This document shows positions 41,921-50,192 of a stretch of DNA of 64,000 nt, one piece after another (position 1 is the stretch's first letter; the number at the start of each line of letters is the position of its first letter). Source of the stretch: Lachnoclostridium sp. UBA1175 (GTDB lineage Bacteria; Bacillota; Clostridia; Lachnospirales; Lachnospiraceae); the NCBI GenBank assembly GCA_002311665.1, contig DBYX01000020.1, positions 9,988 through 73,987 on the forward strand, in the 5' to 3' direction. Made by a program: the position numbers and the translations under genes. The notes under the pieces are model-generated. The model made no database searches and was not told the DNA's origin. It saw nothing but the letters and a program-made list of their open reading frames with translations.

Positions 41921-42327
41921 TGAGTAATGATCGTCGAACAATGAAACGATTCATCGATGCGATTGCCGCGTTTGCGGCAATCGCATTGCTGTATGCTGTT
42001 TTTTCCGTCACGGGGATCGGCTGCCCGATCAAGTACACCACCGGTGTGTCCTGCCCGGGCTGCGGGATGACACGCGCGTGGAAGCATCTGCTGCAGCTGG
42101 ATTTCGCCGGGGCGACGAAATACCATCCGCTTTGGTTCCTTCCGGTGCCGGGGGCGTTTCTCCTTCTGTTTCGCGACAGGCTTCCGAAGAAATTCTTCCG
42201 TGCGGCGCTGGCGGTCATCGTGGTTGCATTTTTCGCAGTGTACGCGATCCGCATGGCGGACCCGGAGGACACGGTCGTCGTGTTCCGCCCGGGGGACGGC
42301 GCGATCGGAAGGCTTTTCCGGAAATAA
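41920..42327 (+). CDS. DUF2752 membrane protein
   Basis: A 135-residue protein with the DUF2752 signature (CPIKYTTGVSCPGCGMTRAW near residues 35-54), two or three hydrophobic segments and a paired-Cys loop. Its function is unknown. DUF2752 often sits next to DUF4234 zinc-ribbon proteins, as here. The start codon shares its A with the upstream TAA. Confidence 0.85.
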   Translation: MSNDRRTMKRFIDAIAAFAAIALLYAVFSVTGIGCPIKYTTGVSCPGCGMTRAWKHLLQLDFAGATKYHPLWFLPVPGAFLLLFRDRLPKKFFRAALAVIVVAFFAVYAIRMADPEDTVVVFRPGDGAIGRLFRK

Positions 42328-42341
42328 AGATATGATTATGA

Positions 42342-42401
42342 GGAATCCGTTAGGAATTTATCGGTAAATTCGGTGAAGTCCGTTGCGGATTTCTTTTTTT
42401 T
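42342..42401 (+). terminator. Terminator after DUF2752 gene
   Basis: GGAATCCG pairs with CGGATTTC (one G-T pair) over a long loop, followed by eight T residues. Confidence 0.7.
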
Positions 42402-42457
42402 GCGGTTTAATGTATCAGGGCAGGGTCGCAGCCTGCCTGAGGTGGGAGAGAAAGCGA

Positions 42458-43420
42458 GTGAAGGAAGGTGATTGCTTGAAGGACCGGTTTCGCAGATGCC
42501 GCTTCGGTATCATAACGGCGGTTGTGCTTGTCCTTTTTACAACATATGCGCTGCTTGACGTCTTCGTCATACCGCGCACCTACAGCGTTGTGGATGACAG
42601 CGGTCGGAAGAATCAAACCACGGTGACGGTCACGCCGGGTGCCGCGGAGGGCAGTGTGACGCCCGGGGAAAATGCCACACCCACGGGGCCGGTCATCACG
42701 GACAATTCGTACCGTGACGAAAACATCTCCGTGGAGATCAGGGAATACCGCGTCAAGGATACGAACGTGTATGTCGCCGACGTGCAGCTGAGTTCGCCGG
42801 AGTACCTTCGCTCCGCATTTGCGCAGAGCGCATACGGGCGTAACGTGACGGACACTACCTCGGCCATCGCGGCCGATGTGAACGCGATCCTCGCGATAAA
42901 CGGTGATTTCTACGGGGCGCGGAACACCGGCTTTGTGGTCCGCAACGGTGTGATCTACCGGAGAATGAAGTCCGACGAGGAAGGGCTCGCCATGTATGAG
43001 GACGGGCATTTCGAGGTGATCGACGAGTCGTCGGTGAGCGCCGACAGGCTTGTGAAAGACGGTGCAGTGCAGGTCTGGTCCTTCGGACCGGGTCTGGTCA
43101 AGGACGGGAAGATCGCGGTCACGACCGGCGAGGAAGTGGGGCGCGCGCTGGAGTCCAACCCGCGCACGGCGATCGCCTATGTCGGGGAAAATCATTATAT
43201 GTTCGTGGTGGCGGACGGCCGTACCAGCGAGAACGACGGGCTGAGCCTTTACGAGCTGGCGGAGTTTCTGGAGTCGCTCGGCGTTCAGACTGCGTACAAT
43301 CTCGACGGCGGCGGATCCTCCACGATGGTGTTCCTCGGGAAGGTGGTCAACAATCCGACGACGGGAGGAAGGAAGATCAAGGAGAGGAGCGTGAGTGACA
43401 TTGTCTACATCGGGTACTGA
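42458..43420 (+). CDS. Membrane-anchored phosphodiester glycosidase (NAGPA domain)
   Basis: A 320-residue protein with one N-terminal membrane anchor (about 18-38) and a Thr/Pro linker. A C-terminal phosphodiester glycosidase domain follows (ILAINGDFYG, GFVVRNGVIYRR, NLDGGGSSTMV). The family removes N-acetylglucosamine from phosphodiesters, and bacterial members act on wall polymers or exopolysaccharide outside the cell. Start GTG 42458 follows GGGAG by 9 bases; TTG 42476, 8 bases after AAGGAAGG, is an equal alternative. The first ATG in frame lies inside the upstream terminator tail. It overlaps the next gene. Confidence 0.82.
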   Translation: MKEGDCLKDRFRRCRFGIITAVVLVLFTTYALLDVFVIPRTYSVVDDSGRKNQTTVTVTPGAAEGSVTPGENATPTGPVITDNSYRDENISVEIREYRVKDTNVYVADVQLSSPEYLRSAFAQSAYGRNVTDTTSAIAADVNAILAINGDFYGARNTGFVVRNGVIYRRMKSDEEGLAMYEDGHFEVIDESSVSADRLVKDGAVQVWSFGPGLVKDGKIAVTTGEEVGRALESNPRTAIAYVGENHYMFVVADGRTSENDGLSLYELAEFLESLGVQTAYNLDGGGSSTMVFLGKVVNNPTTGGRKIKERSVSDIVYIGY

Positions 43421-43823
43421 CAGACGGGCATCCGCCCGCGGCGAATACAGGCGCGCGATGTTTGTGTATCTCGCGGTCACCGTCTTAGTCGCGGTGTTCG
43501 GCATCGTATACGAGCACTACAGCTTCGGCGTGTACTCCAACTGGATGATCTACGCGTTCGCTTTTCCGCTGATCCTCGGCTTCGTGCCTGCACTTTTGTA
43601 CGCGACCGTGTGGCACCAAAGCATCGTGCCGATGCTTTCGCGGAAAATGTGGCACGCCGGCATTGCGGTGTGGACGGTTGGCTCGCTGTTCACCGGCGTG
43701 ATCACCATCTACGGCACGGACAGCGTCTGGTCGTTCGTGTACGCGGTGGCGGGAGCGGCGCTTCTCGCGGCGGCGATCTTTTTCAATATCGCGGGGTCCG
43801 ACGGAGCCCGGAAGAGCAGGTGA
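43395..43823 (+). CDS. Four-helix integral membrane protein
   Basis: A 142-residue protein with a basic N-terminus and four hydrophobic segments (about 22-40, 50-70, 86-104, 114-133). It is not a family I can name. Its GTG start lies inside the end of the glycosidase gene (26-base overlap) with GGAG just upstream, so the two are translationally coupled. A role with the wall- or exopolymer-acting glycosidase is possible but unproven. Confidence 0.65.
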   Translation: MTLSTSGTDRRASARGEYRRAMFVYLAVTVLVAVFGIVYEHYSFGVYSNWMIYAFAFPLILGFVPALLYATVWHQSIVPMLSRKMWHAGIAVWTVGSLFTGVITIYGTDSVWSFVYAVAGAALLAAAIFFNIAGSDGARKSR

Positions 43824-43897
43824 CGGAGGCATTCCCGCGGAGCGGGATGCATCGCGACAAAGATTACGGAGCATAACAAAATACAGACAATGGAAAA

Positions 43898-43928
43898 CGG
43901 GGCATATTCGTAAGAGTATGCCCCGCTT
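43898..43928. terminator. Bidirectional terminator
   Basis: CGGGGCATA pairs with TATGCCCCG; A and T tracts flank the stem. It serves the membrane-protein gene and the converging degV-type gene. Confidence 0.8.
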
Positions 43929-43971
43929 TCCTGTTGAGGAATATGAAGAAAATGTAGTAAGATCGTCAAAT

Positions 43972-44976
43972 TTATAACCGGGAGCTGCCTCCCTGGGGGA
44001 CCGGCTTGACAATTCCGTCGCCGCGGATCGCGTCAAGCTGTGCGGACACTGCCTGCGAAGCGCGGGAGAGAAGTCCCTCTCCGTCGAGCTCGCGGTCCTT
44101 GCCGAGGAAGAACAGCGCGATCGTGTCGGGACCGACATGGCTGCCGGTGCAAAAATCGTATGTGGTATTGATGAACCCGCGCACTTTGATGCGCTTGGTG
44201 ATCTCGTTCATAATATAGCACGACTCTTCGTACGCATCCGCGTGAGCGATGCCGAGGATCTGGTTCTCCGGATCGACGACGTTGTCGCATACGAGAGAGA
44301 TGAGCGAGTTGAGCGAAGCCTTGCGGCCATGGCATTTCTTGTACTGAACAATGAAGCCGTCGCGGTTGCCGCGGAGGATCGGCTTGATGCTCAGAAGGTT
44401 GCCGATCACGGCCTTCGAACCGGTAAGGCGTCCGGTCTTCGCGAGGTAGCGGAGGTCGCCCACGGTGAAGATACCGTTGATGCGGGGGACCATCGACTCG
44501 ATCACGGGAACCACCTCGTCGATCTCCTTGCCCTGGGAGCGTAGTTCACTCGCGTAGATCGCGAGAATTCCGGTCGCGAGGGACGCGTTCTTCGAATCGA
44601 TCAGCCGTACGCAGGGATGTTCCCCGGGGGTGTCACCGTTGACTGCGTCGGCGGCGATGCGCGCTGCGTTGAACGTACCGCTGATACCGCTGCTGATCGT
44701 GAGGCAGAGGACGTCGTCGCCGTTCTCCGAGAGAGAGCGGAAGCACTCCTCGAACTCACCGCATCCGATCAATCCTGTCTGGACCTTCATCCCGGCGCGG
44801 ATCGCGTCGTAGTATTCCTTCCCCTTGGCGCGCTCCTCCTCGATCGTGAGATCGGGACTGAAACACACGAGCGGTCTGCCGTCCGTGATATTGACGAAGG
44901 AAAGCACCCGGATGTCATAGTGCCGAACCAGTTCGGCGGGGATATTGGCTCCGGAATCAACTACAATCTGAAACAT
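43972..44976 (-). CDS. DegV-family fatty-acid-binding protein
   Basis: A 334-residue DegV protein, somewhat longer than the usual 280-290. Family features include VVDSGANIP at the N-terminus, TISSGISGTFNAAR (the fatty-acid carboxylate loop), DSKNASLATGILAI, GDLRYLAKTGRL and a C-terminal GSHVGPDTIALFF. DegV/FakB proteins present fatty acids to a fatty acid kinase or other partners. Start 44976 follows GGAGG on the minus strand; a longer frame would extend across the leader. Its promoter is a perfect consensus with an embedded palindrome, which suggests tight repressor control. Confidence 0.93.
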   Translation of the reverse strand: MFQIVVDSGANIPAELVRHYDIRVLSFVNITDGRPLVCFSPDLTIEEERAKGKEYYDAIRAGMKVQTGLIGCGEFEECFRSLSENGDDVLCLTISSGISGTFNAARIAADAVNGDTPGEHPCVRLIDSKNASLATGILAIYASELRSQGKEIDEVVPVIESMVPRINGIFTVGDLRYLAKTGRLTGSKAVIGNLLSIKPILRGNRDGFIVQYKKCHGRKASLNSLISLVCDNVVDPENQILGIAHADAYEESCYIMNEITKRIKVRGFINTTYDFCTGSHVGPDTIALFFLGKDRELDGEGLLSRASQAVSAQLDAIRGDGIVKPVPQGGSSRL

Positions 44977-45052
44977 AAACGACCTCCGATGGGAAAGTAT
45001 GTTGCACTTGTTGCCGTGGCATGCAAAATACACTTCCGCGATTTCTGTCTCC

Positions 45053-45081
45053 ATTATACATAGTTTTAAAAACTATGTCAA
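45053..45081 (-). promoter_or_regulatory. Consensus promoter of degV-type gene
   Basis: On the minus strand, TTGACA, 17 bases, TATAAT: a perfect match in both hexamers. The leader is about 70 bases. Confidence 0.9.
45058..45078. promoter_or_regulatory. Perfect palindromic operator candidate
   Basis: Arms ACATAGTTTT and AAAACTATGT around one central base form a 21-base perfect palindrome. It fills the space between -35 and -10 and overlaps both hexamers. Bound repressor would exclude RNA polymerase. The cognate regulator is not in the window. Confidence 0.7.
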
Positions 45082-45239
45082 CCCGTTTTCTTCTTTTAAG
45101 TGTGAAAATACGGTGTCCGTCGACGCCTGATACAAATTTTGCGCCGCGGAGAGGAGACATCCATTACGCGAAAAATGGAGTCGTTTTGCCTGATTATTTT
45201 ACATAGCGGCGGAATTCGACGAATTCTGCCGTGAGCCGA

Positions 45240-45268
45240 TTGAAACGAAGGTTCATATCGTCTATACT
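45240..45268 (+). promoter_or_regulatory. Promoter of MscS-type gene
   Basis: TTGAAA, 17 bases, TATACT, about 50 bases before the start codon. Confidence 0.75.
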
Positions 45269-45318
45269 GACATTATAATACTAAGTAGTTGTATTAGTCA
45301 ATATCGGGAGGTAGCATC

Positions 45319-46227
45319 ATGAAACTAAAAAAATCCGTGCTTGTTCGGTTGATCGTATGTGTGGTCATGCTCTTCGTGGTGTTGGGAATCGGATCCGCCA
45401 CCGACGGATTCGGCTTCGGTAGCCTCGGCGACGCGATCTCGGAGGTGAGCTGGAGCCGCGTTCTGCGTCTCTTCGCGATGATCTTCGGCGTGATCGCGTT
45501 CACGACTCTGGTCGAGGTGATCCTCGGGCTGTTCCAGCCGGAGAACCACCGCGCGAGATCCATCTTATCCATCTTCTCGAGTTTGATCAAATATGTGGCG
45601 GCCATCGTGATCCTCTGCTGGGGACTCACGATACTCGGCGTCAATGTCTCGACCATCGTTGCGAGCGTAGGGATCTTAGCGCTGATTATCGGCTTCAGTG
45701 CAGAGAGCCTGATCGCCGATGTCGTGACCGGCACGTTCATGCTTTTTGAAAACCAGTACAATGTCGGCGATATCGTCGAGGTCGGCGGCTTCCGCGGAAC
45801 CGTCACGAACATCGGCATCCGCACGACGTGCATCACGGATATGGGCGGCAACGTCAAGATCGTCAACAACTCCGCGATGCAGAATATCTTAAACCGCTCC
45901 GACATGCCCTCGAGAAGCGTAAGCGACATCGCCGTGCCGTACGGGACGGACCTCGCGAAGCTGGAGGCGGGCATCCCGAAACTGATGGAGGAGATCTTCG
46001 CGGCCAACTCCGAAGTTATGAAGGAGGCGCCTCGCTACCTCGGTGTGCAGGAGCTCGCGGACAGTTCGGTCATCCTGCGGTTTGTCGTCAATGTTGACGA
46101 GAAGGACATCTACTCGGGAGCGCGTCTCCTAAACCACGATCTGTTGCTCGGCTTCCGTAAACTCGGCGTGGAGTGCCCGTTCCCGCAGGTCGATGTGCAT
46201 TTTGACAAGGATGCTCAACTCAGATGA
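45319..46227 (+). CDS. MscS-family mechanosensitive channel
   Basis: A 302-residue small-conductance mechanosensitive channel. Three hydrophobic segments (about 8-27, 48-70, 86-108) precede the Gly/Ala-rich pore helix (SVGILALIIGFSAESLIADVVTG). The beta domain (NQYNVGDIVEVGGFRGTV) and the C-terminal alpha/beta vestibule follow. It releases solutes under hypo-osmotic shock. Length is typical. The start follows GGGAGG. The next gene begins 45 bases downstream without an intervening terminator. Confidence 0.94.
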   Translation: MKLKKSVLVRLIVCVVMLFVVLGIGSATDGFGFGSLGDAISEVSWSRVLRLFAMIFGVIAFTTLVEVILGLFQPENHRARSILSIFSSLIKYVAAIVILCWGLTILGVNVSTIVASVGILALIIGFSAESLIADVVTGTFMLFENQYNVGDIVEVGGFRGTVTNIGIRTTCITDMGGNVKIVNNSAMQNILNRSDMPSRSVSDIAVPYGTDLAKLEAGIPKLMEEIFAANSEVMKEAPRYLGVQELADSSVILRFVVNVDEKDIYSGARLLNHDLLLGFRKLGVECPFPQVDVHFDKDAQLR

Positions 46228-46272
46228 TGATACCTGTGCAAAGGGTGTGTTTCTCTGAGGAGGGTGAGTGAT

Positions 46273-47847
46273 ATGAGAGCAGACGGTAAGCCGGATGAGA
46301 TCATCAGACCGGCGGAAGAATACAGCATGCCGCGGGAGATCGCGTATCCTGCTCCGGAGTGCCCTGCGATGACGCCGGAGACAGCGGAGCTGCCGCCGGA
46401 GTACGGAGACGGCGGACGACGACTGCAGGTAAGACGCGGCAACACGCCGCGCGCGGAGAGAAGGGAACTCGCGGATGCGCAGCAGGAGACTGTTTCGGCG
46501 GAGGAGAGTGCGCGCCGGGAGAGAAGCAGGAAGAGACAGCTGATCCGCTCGATCATGGCGCCGGCGGCGGCGACTGTGGCGATCGTGGCGATCGTATTTG
46601 CCTCGTTCCGCTATGATCCGCTCGGCTTCGATTATCTGAATAATGAGGCGCCGAAAAGCCTCGGCAGTGTGACTCCCGGCAGCGCAAGTCCGGGGAGCAC
46701 GGTGATGCTGCCGGTCGCGACACCCACGGTCAAACCGGGTGACCCGACACCGTCCCCGACGCCAAAACTGCTTCAGGGGCCGCAGGCAATTTCCTTTGCG
46801 ACACCGGTCACCTGGACGATGATCCATGTGACGGCGCCGAACGGCATCGTCCTGGACACGTCGCTGACAGAGGGTAATCCGATGGGTGAGGTGAAGTCGT
46901 GGCTGATAACCTGGAACGGTGAGCTTGAGGAGAGCAGTCTGGTCAGGGAGAGAAAGTTCCTCGGTTACTATTTCAGCGACGATGCCATTCCGGTCGGGGA
47001 TACGGATGATCTTCCGAATCTGTATCTCGCAGGCGGGACGATGTACGAAGTGTACCGGGAGGACCTGTATTACAATGCGGTGCCCTGCACATCGACGCCC
47101 GTATTCGAGGAGGGGGACGACACGTTCCCGACGATGACAAACCTGGAGCCGGATTTCAACGGTGATCATACGTACGGAGGGCAGACGGAGCACTTTGTCC
47201 GCGTGGTAATGCCCGGCGAGAATTATTACCGCCACATTGTGTGCGGTGATTATTGGCTGGAAAACGGCGAACAGATCCTGGATGTTCCGGGAGCCTCCTA
47301 CGACAGCTCGACGAATGTGCTGACGCTCAAAAACTGCAGGCTCTCCGCGCTCGAGGTCAACCTGATGGGCAACGGCTTCACGGTGCGGCTGGTCGGCGAC
47401 AATCGCATCGGCTCGATCAAAGTCTGGGGCTGGATGTACGGAGGAAGTCTCACACTGACCGGCACGGGAACACTCCGGGTGAACGAGGATTACAGCAAGG
47501 AGATCGGTCTGTGGCTGGATGGAGAGCGGAGCGCGTGCGCGCTGTTCATCGAACGGGGCATCAATGTGGATATATACGGAGACACGGCGGTTCTTGTCGG
47601 ACAGACAACGATGGAGAAAGCCATCTGGTTCCGTTCGGGAACGAGGATGACGGGTGGAAAGCGCGCAAACGGTCCCTTCGGAGATTACTTTATGTACGAG
47701 CAGGATGAATCCGGCAACCTCGTCCAAAGGCTCATCCGGATCGACGATGTCTCGGAATATTACGGGATGCAGCTCTACGACTACTCCGTCGCGGATGCGG
47801 AAGGCAATGCGGCGACCGAGGTTCATTTTACGGATCCGGAACGTTGA
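46273..47847 (+). CDS. Membrane-anchored extracellular protein, unknown function
   Basis: A 524-residue protein. The first 90 residues are charged and likely cytoplasmic; one membrane helix (about 95-112) precedes a Ser/Pro/Thr spacer and a large extracellular region. The last 150 residues contain short beta-strand-rich repeats (NVLTLKNCRLSALEVNLMG, FTVRLVGDNRIGSIKVWG, LTLTGTGTLRVNE) that look like a small beta-helix. No enzyme motif is visible. ATG 46273 is chosen because GAGGAGGG lies 8 bases upstream; an earlier in-frame GTG overlaps that site. Confidence 0.75.
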   Translation: MRADGKPDEIIRPAEEYSMPREIAYPAPECPAMTPETAELPPEYGDGGRRLQVRRGNTPRAERRELADAQQETVSAEESARRERSRKRQLIRSIMAPAAATVAIVAIVFASFRYDPLGFDYLNNEAPKSLGSVTPGSASPGSTVMLPVATPTVKPGDPTPSPTPKLLQGPQAISFATPVTWTMIHVTAPNGIVLDTSLTEGNPMGEVKSWLITWNGELEESSLVRERKFLGYYFSDDAIPVGDTDDLPNLYLAGGTMYEVYREDLYYNAVPCTSTPVFEEGDDTFPTMTNLEPDFNGDHTYGGQTEHFVRVVMPGENYYRHIVCGDYWLENGEQILDVPGASYDSSTNVLTLKNCRLSALEVNLMGNGFTVRLVGDNRIGSIKVWGWMYGGSLTLTGTGTLRVNEDYSKEIGLWLDGERSACALFIERGINVDIYGDTAVLVGQTTMEKAIWFRSGTRMTGGKRANGPFGDYFMYEQDESGNLVQRLIRIDDVSEYYGMQLYDYSVADAEGNAATEVHFTDPER

Positions 47848-47854
47848 TGCGGCA

Positions 47855-47883
47855 TTGCAAATAAAGCAATTGTGTGTTACAAT
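47855..47883 (+). promoter_or_regulatory. Promoter inside upstream terminator region
   Basis: TTGCAA, 17 bases, TACAAT. It lies between the stop codon of the upstream gene and the terminator at 47904, as at 10908-10978. Confidence 0.6.
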
Positions 47884-47903
47884 TTCAACAATGCGGTGAG
47901 ATG

Positions 47904-47932
47904 CGGGACAGGTGCTCATCCTGTCCCGTTTT
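47904..47932 (+). terminator. Intrinsic terminator
   Basis: A 9-bp perfect stem (CGGGACAGG and complement), 7-base loop and TTTT. It ends the upstream gene and lies in the leader of the next. Confidence 0.85.
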
Positions 47933-47964
47933 ATTGCCTGTGAAACGAAGGAGGAAGTGTTACT

Positions 47965-48630
47965 ATGAGTTATTTGACGGGGCATTTGGCGGAGATGGCG
48001 ATGATCTTCGCGGCAGCGGTCGTGCTGGCGTTCACGTTCCAGTTCCGGCAGTGCCGTATCGAGCGCGACGGCGAGTCCGCAAGTCCGGGCTGGTACCGGA
48101 TCATTCAGATCGGCGGAATGGTGATCACGGTCGTACTGATCGTGATGAACCTCAGCACGCTTGTCGGGTTCCTCTCGAATTTCCTGCAGCTCACCGGCGA
48201 TTCCGTTGCCGGCACGCTGGCTTATCTGGTCCTCATCTGTGTGGCGTTTCTGTACGCCGCGAAGCTCGGCGCGTATCTCGCGTCGCTCGGACAGCGCACG
48301 GAGGTGGACAAGAAGTTCGACGCGGACCAGGTTGTCCAGTATCTTCTGAAGGATGCCGACGCCGGCGCGAAGGAGATCCTGATCTTCCGCGACCGCCTGG
48401 AGGGGCGCCGCAGCTATACGTTCGATGTGGACGGCTACAACCATGCGGCATTTTCCGAATACGGATGCAAGGAGCTTGCGGGATACATACTGCGCCACAC
48501 GGAGACGAAGTACACGAAGACCATCTGCCGCGGACTTGCGGGCCCGAGCGGTCCGCACATCAACAGCAACTCGGCGGGAGAGGGCGCACAGTACAAGTTC
48601 TCGCACGTGCTTCTGCAGAAGAAGGACTGA
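47965..48630 (+). CDS. Membrane protein of unknown function
   Basis: A 221-residue protein with three hydrophobic segments (about 8-26, 46-68, 76-100) and a soluble C-terminal domain of about 110 residues. That domain includes a regular charged stretch (TEVDKKFDADQVVQYLLKD). No family motif is recognised. It starts 4 bases after an AAGGAGGAAGTG-type ribosome site region and lies 31 bases before the first of two YD-repeat genes. Confidence 0.7.
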   Translation: MSYLTGHLAEMAMIFAAAVVLAFTFQFRQCRIERDGESASPGWYRIIQIGGMVITVVLIVMNLSTLVGFLSNFLQLTGDSVAGTLAYLVLICVAFLYAAKLGAYLASLGQRTEVDKKFDADQVVQYLLKDADAGAKEILIFRDRLEGRRSYTFDVDGYNHAAFSEYGCKELAGYILRHTETKYTKTICRGLAGPSGPHINSNSAGEGAQYKFSHVLLQKKD

Positions 48631-48661
48631 GTTTGATTGAATATCGTGGGGGGATGATCAT

Positions 48662-50149
48662 TTGAACAGAAAGAAAATTAAGATCACGGTCGGCGTTCTG
48701 CTGGCCGTGCTTCTGATTGCATCGATCGTCGCGGTCATCATGATGATCGACAGGATACAGAAGGGAAACAACGGAGGCAATGCTCCCGGAAACGAAACCG
48801 TGACGCCGACGGAGGATCCGGAGGCCGTTCCCTCGGAGATCCCGGAGGGGAGCGTTCTTGTGTGGAAGCTGTCGGAGTGCACGACAAGGCGTAACATCGA
48901 CGGCTCGACGACGAGGACGGTGTACGAGTACAACGGGGACGGACAGTGTGTTACCGCGACCGTCTACGACCGCGTGGGCAATGTGTCGGAGCGATACCGG
49001 TTTCAATACCTCAAGGAGGAGTCGGCATTTTTCGAAGGGGAAAATGCCGCGCATACGATCGTCATCAAGGTGGAGGAGCCGGACAACACTTCCCGGGAAT
49101 GGAAGTCCGTGACCGTCGACAAGTACGAGGGCGGTCATCTGTTCAGCCACGAGACGGGGAGGGCGACCGATCCCGAGGAGATCACGGATTTCATCGTGAC
49201 GAGTCGGGACCTGTACAAGTATGACAGGGACGGTACGCAGACGGAGTGCCTGCAGTACCGGTCGCAGACGACCGACATACTGCGGCTCACGGGGAAGCAG
49301 TATATGGTCAAGTGGGCGGGGTCCGAGATACGCGAATGCTGGACCGAGAATTATACCGGCGGAGAGCCGGTCTACAGGACTGTCACCTACGCCGATGACT
49401 TCGGTGTCTTTCTGATCGACAGCTATTACAAGGAAAAAGACGAGAGTCCCGACCTGCGTCTGGTGCCGCTCCGCGAGTTCGGGAATGACAAACTCTATGA
49501 GGCATACAGCGGAGAGAAATGCCGGTACTCCGCCGAGATCATCACGAACGCCGACGGATCGCGGAAATACATCGTCAGGAATACCTATAACCCCGACAGT
49601 CCGGAGATCGATCTCGTGCGCGAGTACGATGCGAAGGGGCGCGAGACGCTGGTCGAATACTATAACGGGGGTGCGTATGCCCGGAAGAAGTATGAGTATG
49701 ACGGCGACCGGCTGACCAAGTGGTACCGTTTTTACCTGAGAAACGGAAAACTTATGGACGGACGCATCATCGAGTACGATGCGGATGGCAGGGTGACGCG
49801 GATCGTGGGAACTTCGGCCGGCGAATGGGGATTCAGTTTCGACGAAGCCAAGAGCGGCAAATGGGACGACTGGTACCACGCGGAGTTCGACGAGCACGGC
49901 AACCTGAAACGGCGTGTCACGATCGGGGAAGGGGAGGAACAATTCTTCTACGAGTACGATGAGAACGACAACTGTATAGGGTACCGCCATCAATCCCGCG
50001 AGGGAGATCTGACGGAGTCGATGACGTACATCCCCGTGGTCATCACCGAGGAGCAGGTCAAGGCGACGGAGGTGTTTTATTTTCCGACAAGCGATCCCAT
50101 GCCGGAGGGACTCCGCGGGTATGAGGAGACGGAACTGATGAACGAGTAA
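48662..50149 (+). CDS. Membrane-anchored YD-repeat (RHS-like) protein
   Basis: A 495-residue protein with one N-terminal membrane helix (about 8-29) and a Pro/Glu-rich spacer. A long extracellular region carries scattered YD/RHS-type repeats: YEYNGDGQCVTATVYD, YEYDGDRLTKWYRF, EYDADGRVTRIVG, EYDENDNCIGYRH. It is shorter than full RHS toxins and has no toxin tip or core-processing motif. The start is TTG, 8 bases after a run of six G; no ATG in frame is available nearby. It is followed by a paralogue of similar plan. Confidence 0.78.
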   Translation: MNRKKIKITVGVLLAVLLIASIVAVIMMIDRIQKGNNGGNAPGNETVTPTEDPEAVPSEIPEGSVLVWKLSECTTRRNIDGSTTRTVYEYNGDGQCVTATVYDRVGNVSERYRFQYLKEESAFFEGENAAHTIVIKVEEPDNTSREWKSVTVDKYEGGHLFSHETGRATDPEEITDFIVTSRDLYKYDRDGTQTECLQYRSQTTDILRLTGKQYMVKWAGSEIRECWTENYTGGEPVYRTVTYADDFGVFLIDSYYKEKDESPDLRLVPLREFGNDKLYEAYSGEKCRYSAEIITNADGSRKYIVRNTYNPDSPEIDLVREYDAKGRETLVEYYNGGAYARKKYEYDGDRLTKWYRFYLRNGKLMDGRIIEYDADGRVTRIVGTSAGEWGFSFDEAKSGKWDDWYHAEFDEHGNLKRRVTIGEGEEQFFYEYDENDNCIGYRHQSREGDLTESMTYIPVVITEEQVKATEVFYFPTSDPMPEGLRGYEETELMNE

Positions 50150-50192
50150 GCCGGGTGTAAGAGCGCACCGGCAGTGGTTTTGCGGGGAAAAT

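Noticed and set aside
46129..48606. An 825-codon minus-strand open frame
   Set aside because: Antisense to two genes with clear ribosome sites and membrane segments; Arg/His-rich translation.
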